A DNA stretch of 64,000 nucleotides. It comes from JAJDYQ01 sp965214035 (GTDB taxonomy: Bacteria > Pseudomonadota > Gammaproteobacteria > JAJDYQ01). Under the pieces are notes generated by a model that was not told the origin of the DNA, searched no databases, and saw only the letters and a program-made list of their open reading frames with translations. This document shows, piece by piece, positions 55,006 through 64,000 of this stretch. The stretch covers positions 620,001 to 684,000 of the forward strand of contig OZ243932.1 in assembly GCA_965214035.1 (NCBI GenBank), given 5' to 3'. Position numbers and translations under genes: made by a program. Position 1 is the first letter of the stretch, and each line of letters opens with the position of its first letter.

Positions 55006-57933
55006 CTAAATGCGGATTTCCTGCAAACCCAGAGATTGTATCTCCGGTACTTTGCCCGGCCCGGTAATGACGGCGGTTTGTGCCTGCTCCGGCGTCAGAT
55101 AACGATGCACAATGCGGCGCAGATCGGCCACCGTTACCTGTAACACCCGTTCCCTGAATCGGCGACGCTGCTCCGGTGTGCGCCCGGTACGTTCCAGGTA
55201 GAATGCTGCCATTGCTTCACCGGCCGGTGAGCGGGGCCGGTCCAGGGCGGCAATAATGCCCAGTATGGCTTCTTCAAGCAGCCGCGGTTCATGTCCACCA
55301 TTGTCATCCAGCAGCCATTGCAGAGAAGCCCGATAGTCTTCCAGTGTGTCTTCCAGCCTGGGATCTCTGTAGGAGTAAAAGCGGAATGCGGCGGCTTCGC
55401 TGTCGTATGCAGCTCCACCACCATAAGCGCCTCCCTTTTCCCTGATGGCGGTATGTAAGAAGTTGTTTCTCATGTAGCCGCCGAGAACGGTAAATGCGGC
55501 GGCATCTTCATGGTCAGCCGGCACGGCCGGATATGCCTGTGAGCAGAAATTGACCTGGGTGCTGGTCAGCCAGCCCTGATGTACCGACTGCTGTTCCATC
55601 GTCGGGCAAAAAGCTGTCCATTCATGTTCGGTCTTGAGGTTCTGCCTCGCATCCAGTTGCGAGAGAAATGATTGCTGCATGACGGGCAGATATTCTTCCT
55701 CGGCAACCAGCAGAATCTCTCTCGGAGAGTGCGCGATAGTTTCCCGAATCTGTGTCAGTTGTTCGGTGAACAGCTTCAGTTTTGCAGTGGATTTCAGGTC
55801 TTCATCAAGTCGTTTGATGCGGCGAATGGCCTCCAGGCCATCCCATCGGTGGGCCAGTGTGGCATTGGGCGATATGGAGGCACTGGCCGCCATCATTGCC
55901 AGGCTGTGGCCATGGCCCGTGACGGATGATTCCTGATGAACCCGTATCTGGGAAATTACTTCCCTGATGCGTTCCTGTTCGTCAAAGCGGGCCTCGTCCA
56001 GAGTCGCTGCCATGATTTCAGAAAGCGCTTCGATGTTGCGGCTCAATGCCTTGCCGGACAGAATAAAACTGACCGAGGCCCTATTGCTGTCGCGAATATG
56101 GCTGCGCACCGAGTGCCGCGCACTGATGCCACCGGTCACGGCGGCCTGCCAGCCGGAGATCTGCATGTAATCCTTGCCATTGACACCGACTTCGGTCAGC
56201 AGCTCACAAAACAGCGGGAAAATATCCAGCAGTTCGGGTGCCATATTCGGTACCGTTACCATTAGATCGGCATAAACAAGCCTGTTTGTGCCGGCGGCAT
56301 AGCCGGCTACCGGGGTGCCGTTGACTCCGGTTTTACGGCCTTCGACTACACGGATGTCGCTGTTAATGTCTTGCAGTGTGACTCTGGGCAGAATTTCCGG
56401 GTTGTCCTTGCGGTTCTGGTGCTCTTCCAGCCGGCGTGTCATATCGACAATATCCTGCTTGCGGCGCTCGTCAAGTGCTGCCTTCATCCGCGCCAGACGT
56501 TCACGTTCTGTCGCCATTTTCTGTACGCTCAATTCCCTGTCCGGCGACATCAGCAGGCGCACGCGGTGCGGATTTTCCAGCAGACAGGTGCGTGCCAGTC
56601 CCTTGATGAAGTCGGTGTCCCTGATATTTTCACGCAGACGTTCCAGGGCCGGATCAAGATTTAACGCGACCGCCGGCTCGCCACCATGTAATACGGCGGG
56701 CAGGGCATTCAGCATCAGTTTCAGGCCAAACGGAAAGCCATCTCCGCCGATTTCACGCTGACCGAGTTCGAGCTGGTGCAATACGGATTCAAGCTGCTCC
56801 TGCGGTACTCCGTTGCTCGCGACATCCCGGATGACATCCATGATCATGTCTTCAATGGCGTCCACATCCTCGGCGCGTGCCCCTTCCACGCCGGCGACAA
56901 ACGTGAATTCACGCGCATGGTCGTCCAGACCACACAGGGCCGAGGGGGAGGCGGCCAGATCGGTCGTCTCCAGTGCCTTTCGCAATGGAGAGGCGCTGTT
57001 GTCGAGCAGCACGCCCGATAACAGGTGGGCATTCATCAGTTCATCGGGATTCGCCGTTTCTCCGATCAGCCAGCCCAGCACAACATACGAGCGTCTGGAT
57101 GAATCTTCTTCGCCGTCAAACGCATAATGTGCTTTTGTTCTGACCGGTGCCTGCAGATGTGTTTCGGCCTCCACGGCAAGCCGCTCCCGCCTGTCCTGGA
57201 AGCGGTTCAGCGCCCATTGTTCAAATTTCCGTTGCTGCTCGGCAGCAGGTATGTCGCCATAGGTAAAAAAGGTCGCATTGGACGGATGATAGTGGTGCGC
57301 ATGAAAGGCCTTCAACTGTTCCCAGGTCAGATCGGGGATGTGCTCCGGTTCCCCGCCGGAATTATGATGATAGGTCGTGGTTGGAAACAGGGCGGACTGC
57401 AATGCGTGGCTCAGTACGCTGACGGGAGAACTCATGGCACCTTTCATTTCATTGAATACAACACCTTTGAATACCAGCTCCGAATCGGGATTATCAGGTT
57501 CGGTGAACTCGACCCGATGTCCTTCCTGAAGAAAATCCAGATGGTTCAGATTGGGGAAAAAAGCGGCATCCAGATAGACCCTCAGCAGGTTGTCAAAATC
57601 CTTGTGGTTCTGGGATGCAAATGGGTAGGCCGTCCAGTCGCTGCTGGTAAAGGCGTTCATAAAGTTGTTCAGAGAGCGGCGTGTCATCATGAAAAAAGGG
57701 TCCCGGACCGGATATTTCTCGCTGCCGCAAAGCGAAGTATGTTCGAGAATATGGGCAACCCCGGTTGAATCCTGGGGGCGGGTCATAAACGCCACCATGA
57801 AGACATTGTTGCTGTCTTCGCAGGCAAGATGCAGATGGCGGGCACCGGTGATTTTGTGCCGATAATCTTCGACCGCAAGATTCAACGCAGGAACAGTGCC
57901 GGTTTTGACCGGTTCAAAAGTATCGTGGCTCAT
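55006..57933 (-). CDS. M16C zinc metallopeptidase (presequence-protease/PreP-like)
   Basis: 975 residues of the insulinase superfamily, subfamily M16C. The inverted zinc motif is HILEH at 61-65 in VAHILEHTSLCGSEKYP, with zinc ligands His61 and His65 and general base Glu64. N-terminal-half features are M-T-R-R-S-L-N-N-F-M-N-A-F-T-S and D-F-L-Q-E-G-H-R-V-E-F. A second, catalytically inactive M16 half and a GGAYGGGAAYDSEAAAFRFYSYRDPR segment complete the chamber. It degrades unfolded peptides, and no signal peptide is visible, so it is cytosolic. It probably forms an operon with cnoX and the Hpt gene. Confidence 0.93.
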   Translation of the reverse strand: MSHDTFEPVKTGTVPALNLAVEDYRHKITGARHLHLACEDSNNVFMVAFMTRPQDSTGVAHILEHTSLCGSEKYPVRDPFFMMTRRSLNNFMNAFTSSDWTAYPFASQNHKDFDNLLRVYLDAAFFPNLNHLDFLQEGHRVEFTEPDNPDSELVFKGVVFNEMKGAMSSPVSVLSHALQSALFPTTTYHHNSGGEPEHIPDLTWEQLKAFHAHHYHPSNATFFTYGDIPAAEQQRKFEQWALNRFQDRRERLAVEAETHLQAPVRTKAHYAFDGEEDSSRRSYVVLGWLIGETANPDELMNAHLLSGVLLDNSASPLRKALETTDLAASPSALCGLDDHAREFTFVAGVEGARAEDVDAIEDMIMDVIRDVASNGVPQEQLESVLHQLELGQREIGGDGFPFGLKLMLNALPAVLHGGEPAVALNLDPALERLRENIRDTDFIKGLARTCLLENPHRVRLLMSPDRELSVQKMATERERLARMKAALDERRKQDIVDMTRRLEEHQNRKDNPEILPRVTLQDINSDIRVVEGRKTGVNGTPVAGYAAGTNRLVYADLMVTVPNMAPELLDIFPLFCELLTEVGVNGKDYMQISGWQAAVTGGISARHSVRSHIRDSNRASVSFILSGKALSRNIEALSEIMAATLDEARFDEQERIREVISQIRVHQESSVTGHGHSLAMMAASASISPNATLAHRWDGLEAIRRIKRLDEDLKSTAKLKLFTEQLTQIRETIAHSPREILLVAEEEYLPVMQQSFLSQLDARQNLKTEHEWTAFCPTMEQQSVHQGWLTSTQVNFCSQAYPAVPADHEDAAAFTVLGGYMRNNFLHTAIREKGGAYGGGAAYDSEAAAFRFYSYRDPRLEDTLEDYRASLQWLLDDNGGHEPRLLEEAILGIIAALDRPRSPAGEAMAAFYLERTGRTPEQRRRFRERVLQVTVADLRRIVHRYLTPEQAQTAVITGPGKVPEIQSLGLQEIRI

Positions 57934-57987
57934 TTAGTGATTGCTCGTGATAAAACGGGGATAGTCAAGAATTAAAGACAGGCCAAT

Positions 57988-58629
57988 CTATGGCAGGTTC
58001 TGTAATGCAGTCAACTGCTCCTGTGGTGTAAGGTGACTCGCCAGTTGGTCGTAGGCGCGAGCAGCATCGGCATGTACAGCCCTGACCTGTGCAAACAGGG
58101 CGAACGCCTGTAGCAGGTTTTTGCGGGTTCCCAGGCCTTCGCGGTAACTCAGACCAAGATTATAAACAGCATCCGGCAAACCTGTATCGGCTGCCTGCCT
58201 GAATAAATCGCGGGCCCGTTTATAGTCCTGCCTGACACCACGACCCTGTGCATACATCAGACCCAGATTATTGCTGGCCTCGGCCATGCCCTGCGCGGCA
58301 GCCTGCCGGTACCAGTACACAGCCTGCCGGTCATCCTGCTCAACTCCGATACCTTCATCGTACAGCACAGCAAGGTTGAACCGGGCGTCAGCATGTCCCT
58401 GTCGGGCTGCTTTCTCGTACCAGTGCGCGGCTTTCAGCGGATCAGCCTTGATACCGAAGCCGCTGTCATAGGCGGTTGCCAGTGAAAACTGTGCATGTTC
58501 ATCTCCGGCAGCGGCCCTTTCGAGCAGCTTCTGCACCTCTTTCCGATCTGACCTGCTGTCGGCAGCTACATCATCGGCCGAAACGGCCGGCAGGGCGATG
58601 ATCAAGAAACTGACAAACAGTGCCTTCAT
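57988..58629 (-). CDS. Exported Sel1-repeat protein
   Basis: 213 residues from Met at 58629, which gives a clean signal peptide (MKALFVSFLIIALPAVSA). The longer frame has a Cys-rich artefactual N-terminus. The body is Sel1-type tetratricopeptide repeats of 36 residues, for example A-T-A-Y-D-S-G-F-G-I-K-A-D-P-L-K-A-A-H-W-Y and LAVLYDEGIGVEQDDRQAVY. It probably works as a periplasmic scaffold. It follows the DUF6580-like gene by 16 nt. Confidence 0.88.
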   Translation of the reverse strand: MKALFVSFLIIALPAVSADDVAADSRSDRKEVQKLLERAAAGDEHAQFSLATAYDSGFGIKADPLKAAHWYEKAARQGHADARFNLAVLYDEGIGVEQDDRQAVYWYRQAAAQGMAEASNNLGLMYAQGRGVRQDYKRARDLFRQAADTGLPDAVYNLGLSYREGLGTRKNLLQAFALFAQVRAVHADAARAYDQLASHLTPQEQLTALQNLP

Positions 58630-58645
58630 GCAGCAGCCGGTCGAA

Positions 58646-59173
58646 TCAACCCGGTACCCTGTGTGGTCGGTGCAGTGCGGGTATGTGGCGCTCAAGAAGT
58701 GCGTATCCCCCGAATAAAATGCCGGTAAAAAGCAGGTCGCCCAACAGTGAATAATGGAAGAAAGGCAGTGCCGCCACGAAGCAGGTGAGCAGGCCCTCAA
58801 GCGTCAGCGGATAATAGTCTGCAACCAGCCACACGCCGAAGTTGGTCACCAGAAAAAATACCAGTGACGAAAATAATGAGGCGGTCAGGACAACCGCGCC
58901 GGAAAGTCGTCCTGCCAGAGCGATCCCGACAAGCCCCACCATCACAAACGCCCCATAAACAAAAAACAGGGTATTGTGCAGTCCGATAATCAGGTCGCTG
59001 CAAAACATGACAATCACCGGAATGACAAGCGCCAGCTTCCGATCGGCCAGCAGGGCACCGGAAAACAGGGCCAGAGCCGTGACCGGAGAAACATTGGGTA
59101 CCCCGGACAGCGCCAGCCGGGTTATAACGGCAGCGACAATCATGCTGACAATGACACTGATACGCAGATTCAT
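58646..59173 (-). CDS. DUF6580-like integral membrane protein
   Basis: 175 residues from ATG 59173, with about five hydrophobic helices. The start segment (MNLRISVIVSMIVAAVITRLA) leads to the family-like motif NVSPVTALALFSGALLADRKLALVIPVIVMFCSDLIIGLH. The longer frame (ATG 59236) is possible. The fold resembles small S-component-like proteins, but no substrate is known. Upstream partner of the Sel1 gene. Confidence 0.75.
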   Translation of the reverse strand: MNLRISVIVSMIVAAVITRLALSGVPNVSPVTALALFSGALLADRKLALVIPVIVMFCSDLIIGLHNTLFFVYGAFVMVGLVGIALAGRLSGAVVLTASLFSSLVFFLVTNFGVWLVADYYPLTLEGLLTCFVAALPFFHYSLLGDLLFTGILFGGYALLERHIPALHRPHRVPG

Positions 59174-59538
59174 GGTTTTGATACGGTTGAAAAGAAGACA
59201 CAGATTGCCAGCAACCGAAACATTTTTCAAGCTCATGGCGCGGGTCGGTTATCCCTGGATGTGACCTGCGACCGGAAAGTCCGTCAGCGACCGGGTTTGC
59301 TCCATCGAACAGGTGCGCAACCATGCCTGATGGCTTCACCCTGATCCTTGTTTTCGCACAGACAGCAAGCCGTGATACATTGGTTTACAATCGTATTTTC
59401 AGCATGAGAGAATCCTTGATATGTGAATGGGCGGTGTCTGTTGGTGGGCTGATAACGGCAGGCAGGCACCGGGCAAACTCTGGTTATTCGTGCGATTCAC
59501 AGGCCCGGCCTGCACACTCAAAGGACTGCAAATAAATA
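59174..59538. other. Intergenic region upstream of selD fusion
   Basis: About 365 nt with no convincing gene. A plus-strand frame of 70 codons (59323-59535) has no ribosome binding site and looks spurious. It must hold the divergent promoters, but I cannot locate consensus boxes with confidence. Confidence 0.5.
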
Positions 59539-61788
59539 ATGAAACAGGATACAACCCCTATTGCCAAAGACCTCGTTTTGATCGGCGGCGGTCACTCCCA
59601 TGTTATCGTCCTGAAAATGTTCGGCATGAGGCCGCTGCCGGGTGTCAGGCTGACACTCATTACACGCGATATACATACACCTTATTCGGGTATGCTGCCC
59701 GGCTATATTGCCGGTCACTATGATTATGATGAAGCGCATATTGACTTGCGCCCGCTCGCCATGTTTGCCAATGCCCGGCTGATACACGCCTCGGCCGGAA
59801 AAATTGATGCCATCGACAAACAGGTCCACTTTCGCGACAGGCCCCCGGTGCCCTATGACTTTTTATCCATTAACACGGGTTCGCGTCCCTGCAATACATT
59901 GACGAAAGAGGCGAATGTGCTGCCGATCAAGCCGATTGATCAGTTTCTCGCCGGATGGCACGACATTATCAGGCGTGTCACTGGCGCAGACGGCACATTC
60001 CATCTTGTGGTTGTGGGTGCGGGTGCCGGGGGAGTGGAAATGTCTCTGGCGGCGCAGTACAGGCTGCAAAACCTTCTCAGGGAGAAAAAACAATCCCCTG
60101 AAAAAATCCGGATAACCCTGATTGGTTCCGGTAAAGAAATACTGCCGACCCACAACCGCCGGGTGCAGGATAAATTTCGCCGGGTTCTGGCGGCCAGAGG
60201 TATCAACCTGCAGACCGGTGTCACCATTGACCGGGTTGATGAGAAAGCCGTGTTCTCCGAAGACAGCTCATTCCCGGCAGATGCCGTTATCTGGGTAACC
60301 AATGCCTCGGCACCGGCCTGGCCGGAGGAGTCGGGATTGACCGTTGATGGCAATGGTTTTATACGGGTCAATGACTTTCTGCAATCCCCCAGCCACCCGG
60401 AAGTATTCGCAGCCGGTGACATTGCCAGTGTTGATAATCAGTACCGGGAAAAGTCCGGGGTCTTTGCGGTGCGTCAAGGTCCCGTGCTGGCAGAAAATTT
60501 ACGCAACAGCCTGCTCGGTCGCCCGCTGCAGCTCTATCGGGCGCAGCAAAAATTCCTTGGACTTATCAGTACGGGTGATCAATATGCCATCGCCTCATGG
60601 GGCAACTGGTCACTGGCAGGCCGCCGGATCTGGCGGATAAAAGACTGGATAGACAGGCGCTTCATGCGCCGATTCAGTGAACTGCCGGACATGGCCGGTG
60701 AGCTGCCACCGGCCGACCCCGCCGGGGTTGTCGATGCCGGACAGGAACTCTCCGCCGTTGCCATGCGCTGCGGCGGATGTGGTGCAAAGATCGGCAGTAC
60801 GGTACTCAGCCGGGTCGTCAATAAACTGAAAACAACCCGGCGGGATGACATCGTGATAGGGCTGGACTCTCCGGACGATGCGGCAGCCCTGACTGTGCCG
60901 GAGGGAAAAGTGCTTATTCAATCGGTTGATTATTTTCGTGCCTTTATCGACGATGCCTACGTGTTCGGACGCATTGCAGCCAATCATGCGCTGGGTGACA
61001 TCTATGCCATGGGTGCCGAGGCACAGTCGGTGCTTGCCATTGCAACACTGCCTTACGGCCCGGAACCTGTTATTGAAGATCAGTTGTTCCAGCTCATGTC
61101 CGGCGCACTGACAGTACTCAATCCGTCCGGCATTGCGCTGCTCGGCGGTCATTCGAGCGAAGGTGCCGAACTGTCATTCGGACTCACCGTGAACGGTGTG
61201 GGCGATCCGGAAAAACTCCTTAAAAAAGGCGGCATGCGCAGCGGCCATTCCATTATATTGACCAAGGCAATTGGTACCGGTGTCATCATGGCTGCCGACA
61301 TGAGAGGTAAAGCCAAAGGCCGCTGGGTCCACAATGCGCTGGATAAAATGATGGTATCCAACCGCGAGGGTGCAGTGATACTGCAGGACTACCATGCGAC
61401 TGCCTGTACCGATGTCACCGGTTTTGGGCTGATTGGCCACCTTGTCGAAATGACCAGGGCCTCGGATAAGGATGTCGTGCTGACTACACAGGCGGTGCCC
61501 CTGCTTGAGGGTGCTGTTGAATGTATGGAGCAGGGGATATACAGCTCACTGCAACCCCAGAACATGCGATTGCGTCGAGCAATAGCCGACAATGATTTTG
61601 ACCGGGAATCAACCATATTCCGCCTGTTGTTTGACCCGCAGACCGCCGGTGGCCTGCTGGCCACCGTACCACCGACCGAGGCAGGCGACTGTATCGATGC
61701 CCTGAGAGCGGCAGGATATGAACAGGCCACCATCATCGGAGAAGTTCGCTCGCAGGGTGACTCGCTTGAGTCGATCACGCTGGTCTGA
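59539..61788 (+). CDS. selD: FAD/NAD(P)-dependent oxidoreductase-selenide,water dikinase fusion (SelD)
   Basis: 749 residues. Residues 1-390 are a pyridine nucleotide-disulfide/NDH-2-like oxidoreductase: FAD loop LVLIGGGHSHVIVL, the second dinucleotide motif VVVGAGAGGVEMSLA, then PEVFAAGDIA. Residues about 400-749 are SelD: RCGGCGAKIG with Cys411, Cys414 and catalytic-type Lys417, then ALGDIYAMGAEAQSVL, L-L-G-G-H-S-S-E-G-A-E-L, TDVTGFGLIGHL and DPQTAGGLL. SelD makes selenophosphate for selenocysteine and selenouridine. This fusion type is known in cyanobacteria and some proteobacteria; the reductase may supply reduced selenium. No selA, selB, selC or mnmH is seen here. Confidence 0.95.
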   Translation: MKQDTTPIAKDLVLIGGGHSHVIVLKMFGMRPLPGVRLTLITRDIHTPYSGMLPGYIAGHYDYDEAHIDLRPLAMFANARLIHASAGKIDAIDKQVHFRDRPPVPYDFLSINTGSRPCNTLTKEANVLPIKPIDQFLAGWHDIIRRVTGADGTFHLVVVGAGAGGVEMSLAAQYRLQNLLREKKQSPEKIRITLIGSGKEILPTHNRRVQDKFRRVLAARGINLQTGVTIDRVDEKAVFSEDSSFPADAVIWVTNASAPAWPEESGLTVDGNGFIRVNDFLQSPSHPEVFAAGDIASVDNQYREKSGVFAVRQGPVLAENLRNSLLGRPLQLYRAQQKFLGLISTGDQYAIASWGNWSLAGRRIWRIKDWIDRRFMRRFSELPDMAGELPPADPAGVVDAGQELSAVAMRCGGCGAKIGSTVLSRVVNKLKTTRRDDIVIGLDSPDDAAALTVPEGKVLIQSVDYFRAFIDDAYVFGRIAANHALGDIYAMGAEAQSVLAIATLPYGPEPVIEDQLFQLMSGALTVLNPSGIALLGGHSSEGAELSFGLTVNGVGDPEKLLKKGGMRSGHSIILTKAIGTGVIMAADMRGKAKGRWVHNALDKMMVSNREGAVILQDYHATACTDVTGFGLIGHLVEMTRASDKDVVLTTQAVPLLEGAVECMEQGIYSSLQPQNMRLRRAIADNDFDRESTIFRLLFDPQTAGGLLATVPPTEAGDCIDALRAAGYEQATIIGEVRSQGDSLESITLV

Positions 61789-61826
61789 AAAATGATTGCC
61801 ACGCACAATAATGTTTGGATTATGGA

Positions 61827-61855
61827 TTGACGCGCAACGCTGAGTTAGAAAATAA
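61827..61855 (+). promoter_or_regulatory. Possible promoter of the second adhesin gene
   Basis: TTGACG (61827-61832), 17-nt spacer, then AAATAA (61850-61855). The -35 is good and the -10 weak. It lies about 40 nt before the ATG at 61896, and the spacer has no other signal. Confidence 0.35.
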
Positions 61856-61895
61856 TGGCCCAAATAACTGACTAACAGCAGAGGAAGTTCTTACA

Positions 61896-64000
61896 ATGAT
61901 GTCCAAAACAGCGACGATAAGAACCGGTGCCATAAACTCAGTAGGCAGAATCGTCCATTCGGGTAGCGGCACCGTTGCCCGTTGCTTAACACATGGTCTG
62001 GCAGTCATGCTGCTGGCCCTGCCGATGCTGTCTGGTCTGAGCAATGAAGCCATCGCGCAAACAGCCGGTGTGACCATCAGCCCGACCACAATTACCATAG
62101 ATGAGAACGGTGGCTCCGATACATATACCGTAGTGCTGAATACGGTGCCGGCCGGTGATGTCGAGATCGCGGTGTCCTCGGATACGGTCAGTGCGGCCAC
62201 AGTGGAACCGATGGTGCTGACCTTCACCACAGAGGACTGGAGCATGGCGCAGAGGGTGACGGTGACGGGTGTGAATGATGATACTGATAATCCCGGCAGC
62301 CGCGAGGCGATGCTTTCGCACAGTATTTCCATGGGCGACAGTGGCAACTATCCGGCTGACGGCAGTGTGAGCATTGATGCAGTGACGGTGACCGTGACGG
62401 ACGATGAGCCGACCACAATAACGGTGGCGATAGACGACCGGTTCATCAGTGAGTCGGGCAGTGCGGAAATCACGGTGACCCTGGATCGGGCGCTGGTGGA
62501 GGGCGAGCAGGTAACCTACACCCTGTCAGCACTTGGTAATGATCCGGACTACAATCTGACGTTGAAGAGTGGCGCAGGCAATACCGGAGTGAGCCTGCTG
62601 ACGACGGATCCTTACAGCGTGACGAATCCCGGAATCCGTCTTGCCGGCGCAAACGCGCGGATAGCGACCCTGGAATTGACGCCGGTTGATAACGATGTGG
62701 GTGATGAGCCTTTGGCGCCAATTATCTTACAGGGCGGATTTCCTGCGCCGAGTTCCAATCTGGATGGTGGTCATGGTCTGGTGCCTTTTAGCACCAGACT
62801 GTTTATCGTTGATGATGATAATGGCCTGCCGGAGGTTTCGGTGATAGTAAGCAGGGATTCCCCGAACAACCTGAGTGTTCGGGAAACCGAGAGCGCAGGA
62901 ATAATGCTGGCTGTCCATGCAGTTATAGTAGGAGTCTGGCACGAAGACATTGATGTATCGGTGACGGTGACTGAAACCGGTGGCTATGTCACGGCTGGCA
63001 CAGGCACCTTGACGCTGAGGATTGATCAGGGTGATGACGGAACAGAGGCTGCACTGCTGACCATTACCGACGATCTGGTTGATGAGCCGGACGGTTCTGT
63101 CATGGTGATGGTCAATGCGGGTTCGGGCTACCGGGTGTCAACGACCAATGGTAGCTGGACGACGAGATTGATCGACGATGATCCGACCTTGGTCAGCATC
63201 ACCCGTATCGGGGGTATGGGTAACATTGACGAAGGTGGCACGGTGGCCTTCACGGTAACTCTGGGTCGCGAACTGGTGGCGGGTGAAGTGATCGATGTGC
63301 CACTGCAGATCGCTGGGGTGGATACGGCAGACTGGAGTCTGACCCGGCAGCCGGGGGCAGCCAACCCCGGTGTTACGCTGCACGATACGTCAACATCGAG
63401 CCCGGTGGTGCGATTTGCCGAGGGTTCCCGGATAGCCACCCTGGAGCTGACGGCGGTAGCTGATGGCATTGCTGAGACTGGTGGTGTGAAGGAGCTCGTG
63501 ATTTCGCTGGGTCCGGACGATGACACGGCTGCCGGCTTTGACCTTGGCAGCCGCCAGACCAATGTGGGTGGTGGGGCTGACCCGGATCTGAGTGCTGATC
63601 GCTTTACCCTGATGATTGATGATGTGGTTACGGCCCTGCCGGTGGTGATTATTGCGGGTGGTGCAGCGGTGATGGAAGGTACGACAGCAACTTTTACAGT
63701 AACGGTCACACCTGCACAGACAGATACCCTGACGGTCAGTCTGAATGTTGACGATGTGGCAGGCAGTGACTTCGTGGAATCGGGTAATGAGGGTTCACAA
63801 ATGGTGGTGGTGCCGGCCGGTCAGGGCACCGTGAGTTACAGTGTGGTCACTACAGCGGATGATATGGATGAGCCGAACAGTGCGGTGACGGTGTTGGTGA
63901 GCAGGGGTAGCGGTAGCGGCTACACACCGGGTTCACCAGCCGAGGCCATGGTGTCGGTCATCGACGGTGATGCGACGACAGTGACCCTACAGGGTGATCC
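61896..64000 (+). CDS. Second giant repeat adhesin, 5' part (runs off window)
   Basis: An open frame from ATG 61896 (or the adjacent ATG 61899; GAGGAAG upstream) to the window edge, at least 701 codons, read by hand. A signal peptide of about 58 residues ends in EAIA-QTAGV, the same junction as in the minus-strand adhesin. The passenger starts ISPTTITIDENGGSDTYTVV, then FTTEDWSMAQRVTVTGVND, and continues with modules like those of the first adhesin. Residues after about 430 (NIDEGGTVAFTVTLGRELV, then DWSLTRQPG and TNVGGGADPD) closely match a module of the other adhesin. No poly-C leader is present. The barrel, if any, is beyond the window. Confidence 0.88.
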   Translation, partial: MMSKTATIRTGAINSVGRIVHSGSGTVARCLTHGLAVMLLALPMLSGLSNEAIAQTAGVTISPTTITIDENGGSDTYTVVLNTVPAGDVEIAVSSDTVSAATVEPMVLTFTTEDWSMAQRVTVTGVNDDTDNPGSREAMLSHSISMGDSGNYPADGSVSIDAVTVTVTDDEPTTITVAIDDRFISESGSAEITVTLDRALVEGEQVTYTLSALGNDPDYNLTLKSGAGNTGVSLLTTDPYSVTNPGIRLAGANARIATLELTPVDNDVGDEPLAPIILQGGFPAPSSNLDGGHGLVPFSTRLFIVDDDNGLPEVSVIVSRDSPNNLSVRETESAGIMLAVHAVIVGVWHEDIDVSVTVTETGGYVTAGTGTLTLRIDQGDDGTEAALLTITDDLVDEPDGSVMVMVNAGSGYRVSTTNGSWTTRLIDDDPTLVSITRIGGMGNIDEGGTVAFTVTLGRELVAGEVIDVPLQIAGVDTADWSLTRQPGAANPGVTLHDTSTSSPVVRFAEGSRIATLELTAVADGIAETGGVKELVISLGPDDDTAAGFDLGSRQTNVGGGADPDLSADRFTLMIDDVVTALPVVIIAGGAAVMEGTTATFTVTVTPAQTDTLTVSLNVDDVAGSDFVESGNEGSQMVVVPAGQGTVSYSVVTTADDMDEPNSAVTVLVSRGSGSGYTPGSPAEAMVSVIDGDATTVTLQGD

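Overview
The window is a chromosomal segment of a gammaproteobacterium. The evidence is a bacterial 16S/23S/5S operon with tRNA-Ile and tRNA-Ala in its spacer; a type IV pilus chemosensory cluster (pilG-pilH-pilI-pilJ-chpA-chpC) beside gshA, gshB and tonB, as in pseudomonads; the birA/coaX/SPOR/tRNA-Thr neighbourhood; an SAH riboswitch on ahcY-metF; and rppH, polA, thrC and hom of proteobacterial type. I cannot name a genus. The single-Cys TusE/DsrC-family protein and the oxidoreductase-SelD fusion fit an uncultured or sulfur-associated lineage but do not prove one.

1-7.3 kb: an rRNA operon, entered inside the 16S gene, that carries protein-coding cargo. A DUF1508-like mini-protein lies between 16S and tRNA-Ile. 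Two lipoprotein genes lie between tRNA-Ile and tRNA-Ala. A third lipoprotein gene sits inside the 23S gene, in an intervening sequence at helix 45 bounded by a perfect 22-bp inverted repeat. All four point with the rRNA. A 5S gene and a strong terminator close the operon.

7.3-25.4 kb: two unrecognised small genes and an FKBP-like/methyltransferase fusion. Then, on the minus strand, tusE-like, tRNA-Thr, SPOR protein, coaX and birA, and a DUF4384/coiled-coil/degenerate trypsin-fold protein. Next come an Mth938-like protein, alaC, hom, a membrane protein and thrC (preceded by a promoter and a possible 60-codon ORF). The segment ends with tonB, an ApbE lipoprotein, gshB and gshA. 25.6-35.7 kb: the Pil-Chp signalling operon that controls twitching motility. 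35.7-43 kb: rsmE, metF and ahcY under an SAH riboswitch, a DUF2782 protein, a LOG-family protein and polA.

43-52.1 kb: a minus-strand gene of about 9 kb for a repeat adhesin with an autotransporter-like C-terminal barrel. Two features make it the most unusual locus here. A 30-nt poly-C tract (coding strand) lies inside a short leader ORF whose stop overlaps the adhesin start as ATGA; changing the tract length would switch between coupled, fused and out-of-frame states. A 1-nt frameshift separates the passenger from the barrel. 52.4-61.8 kb: rppH, a HAD phosphatase, an Hpt protein, a CnoX/YbbN-like protein, an M16C peptidase, a Sel1-repeat protein, a DUF6580-like membrane protein and a fused oxidoreductase-SelD. 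61.9 kb to the end: the 5' part of a second adhesin related to the first, which runs off the window.
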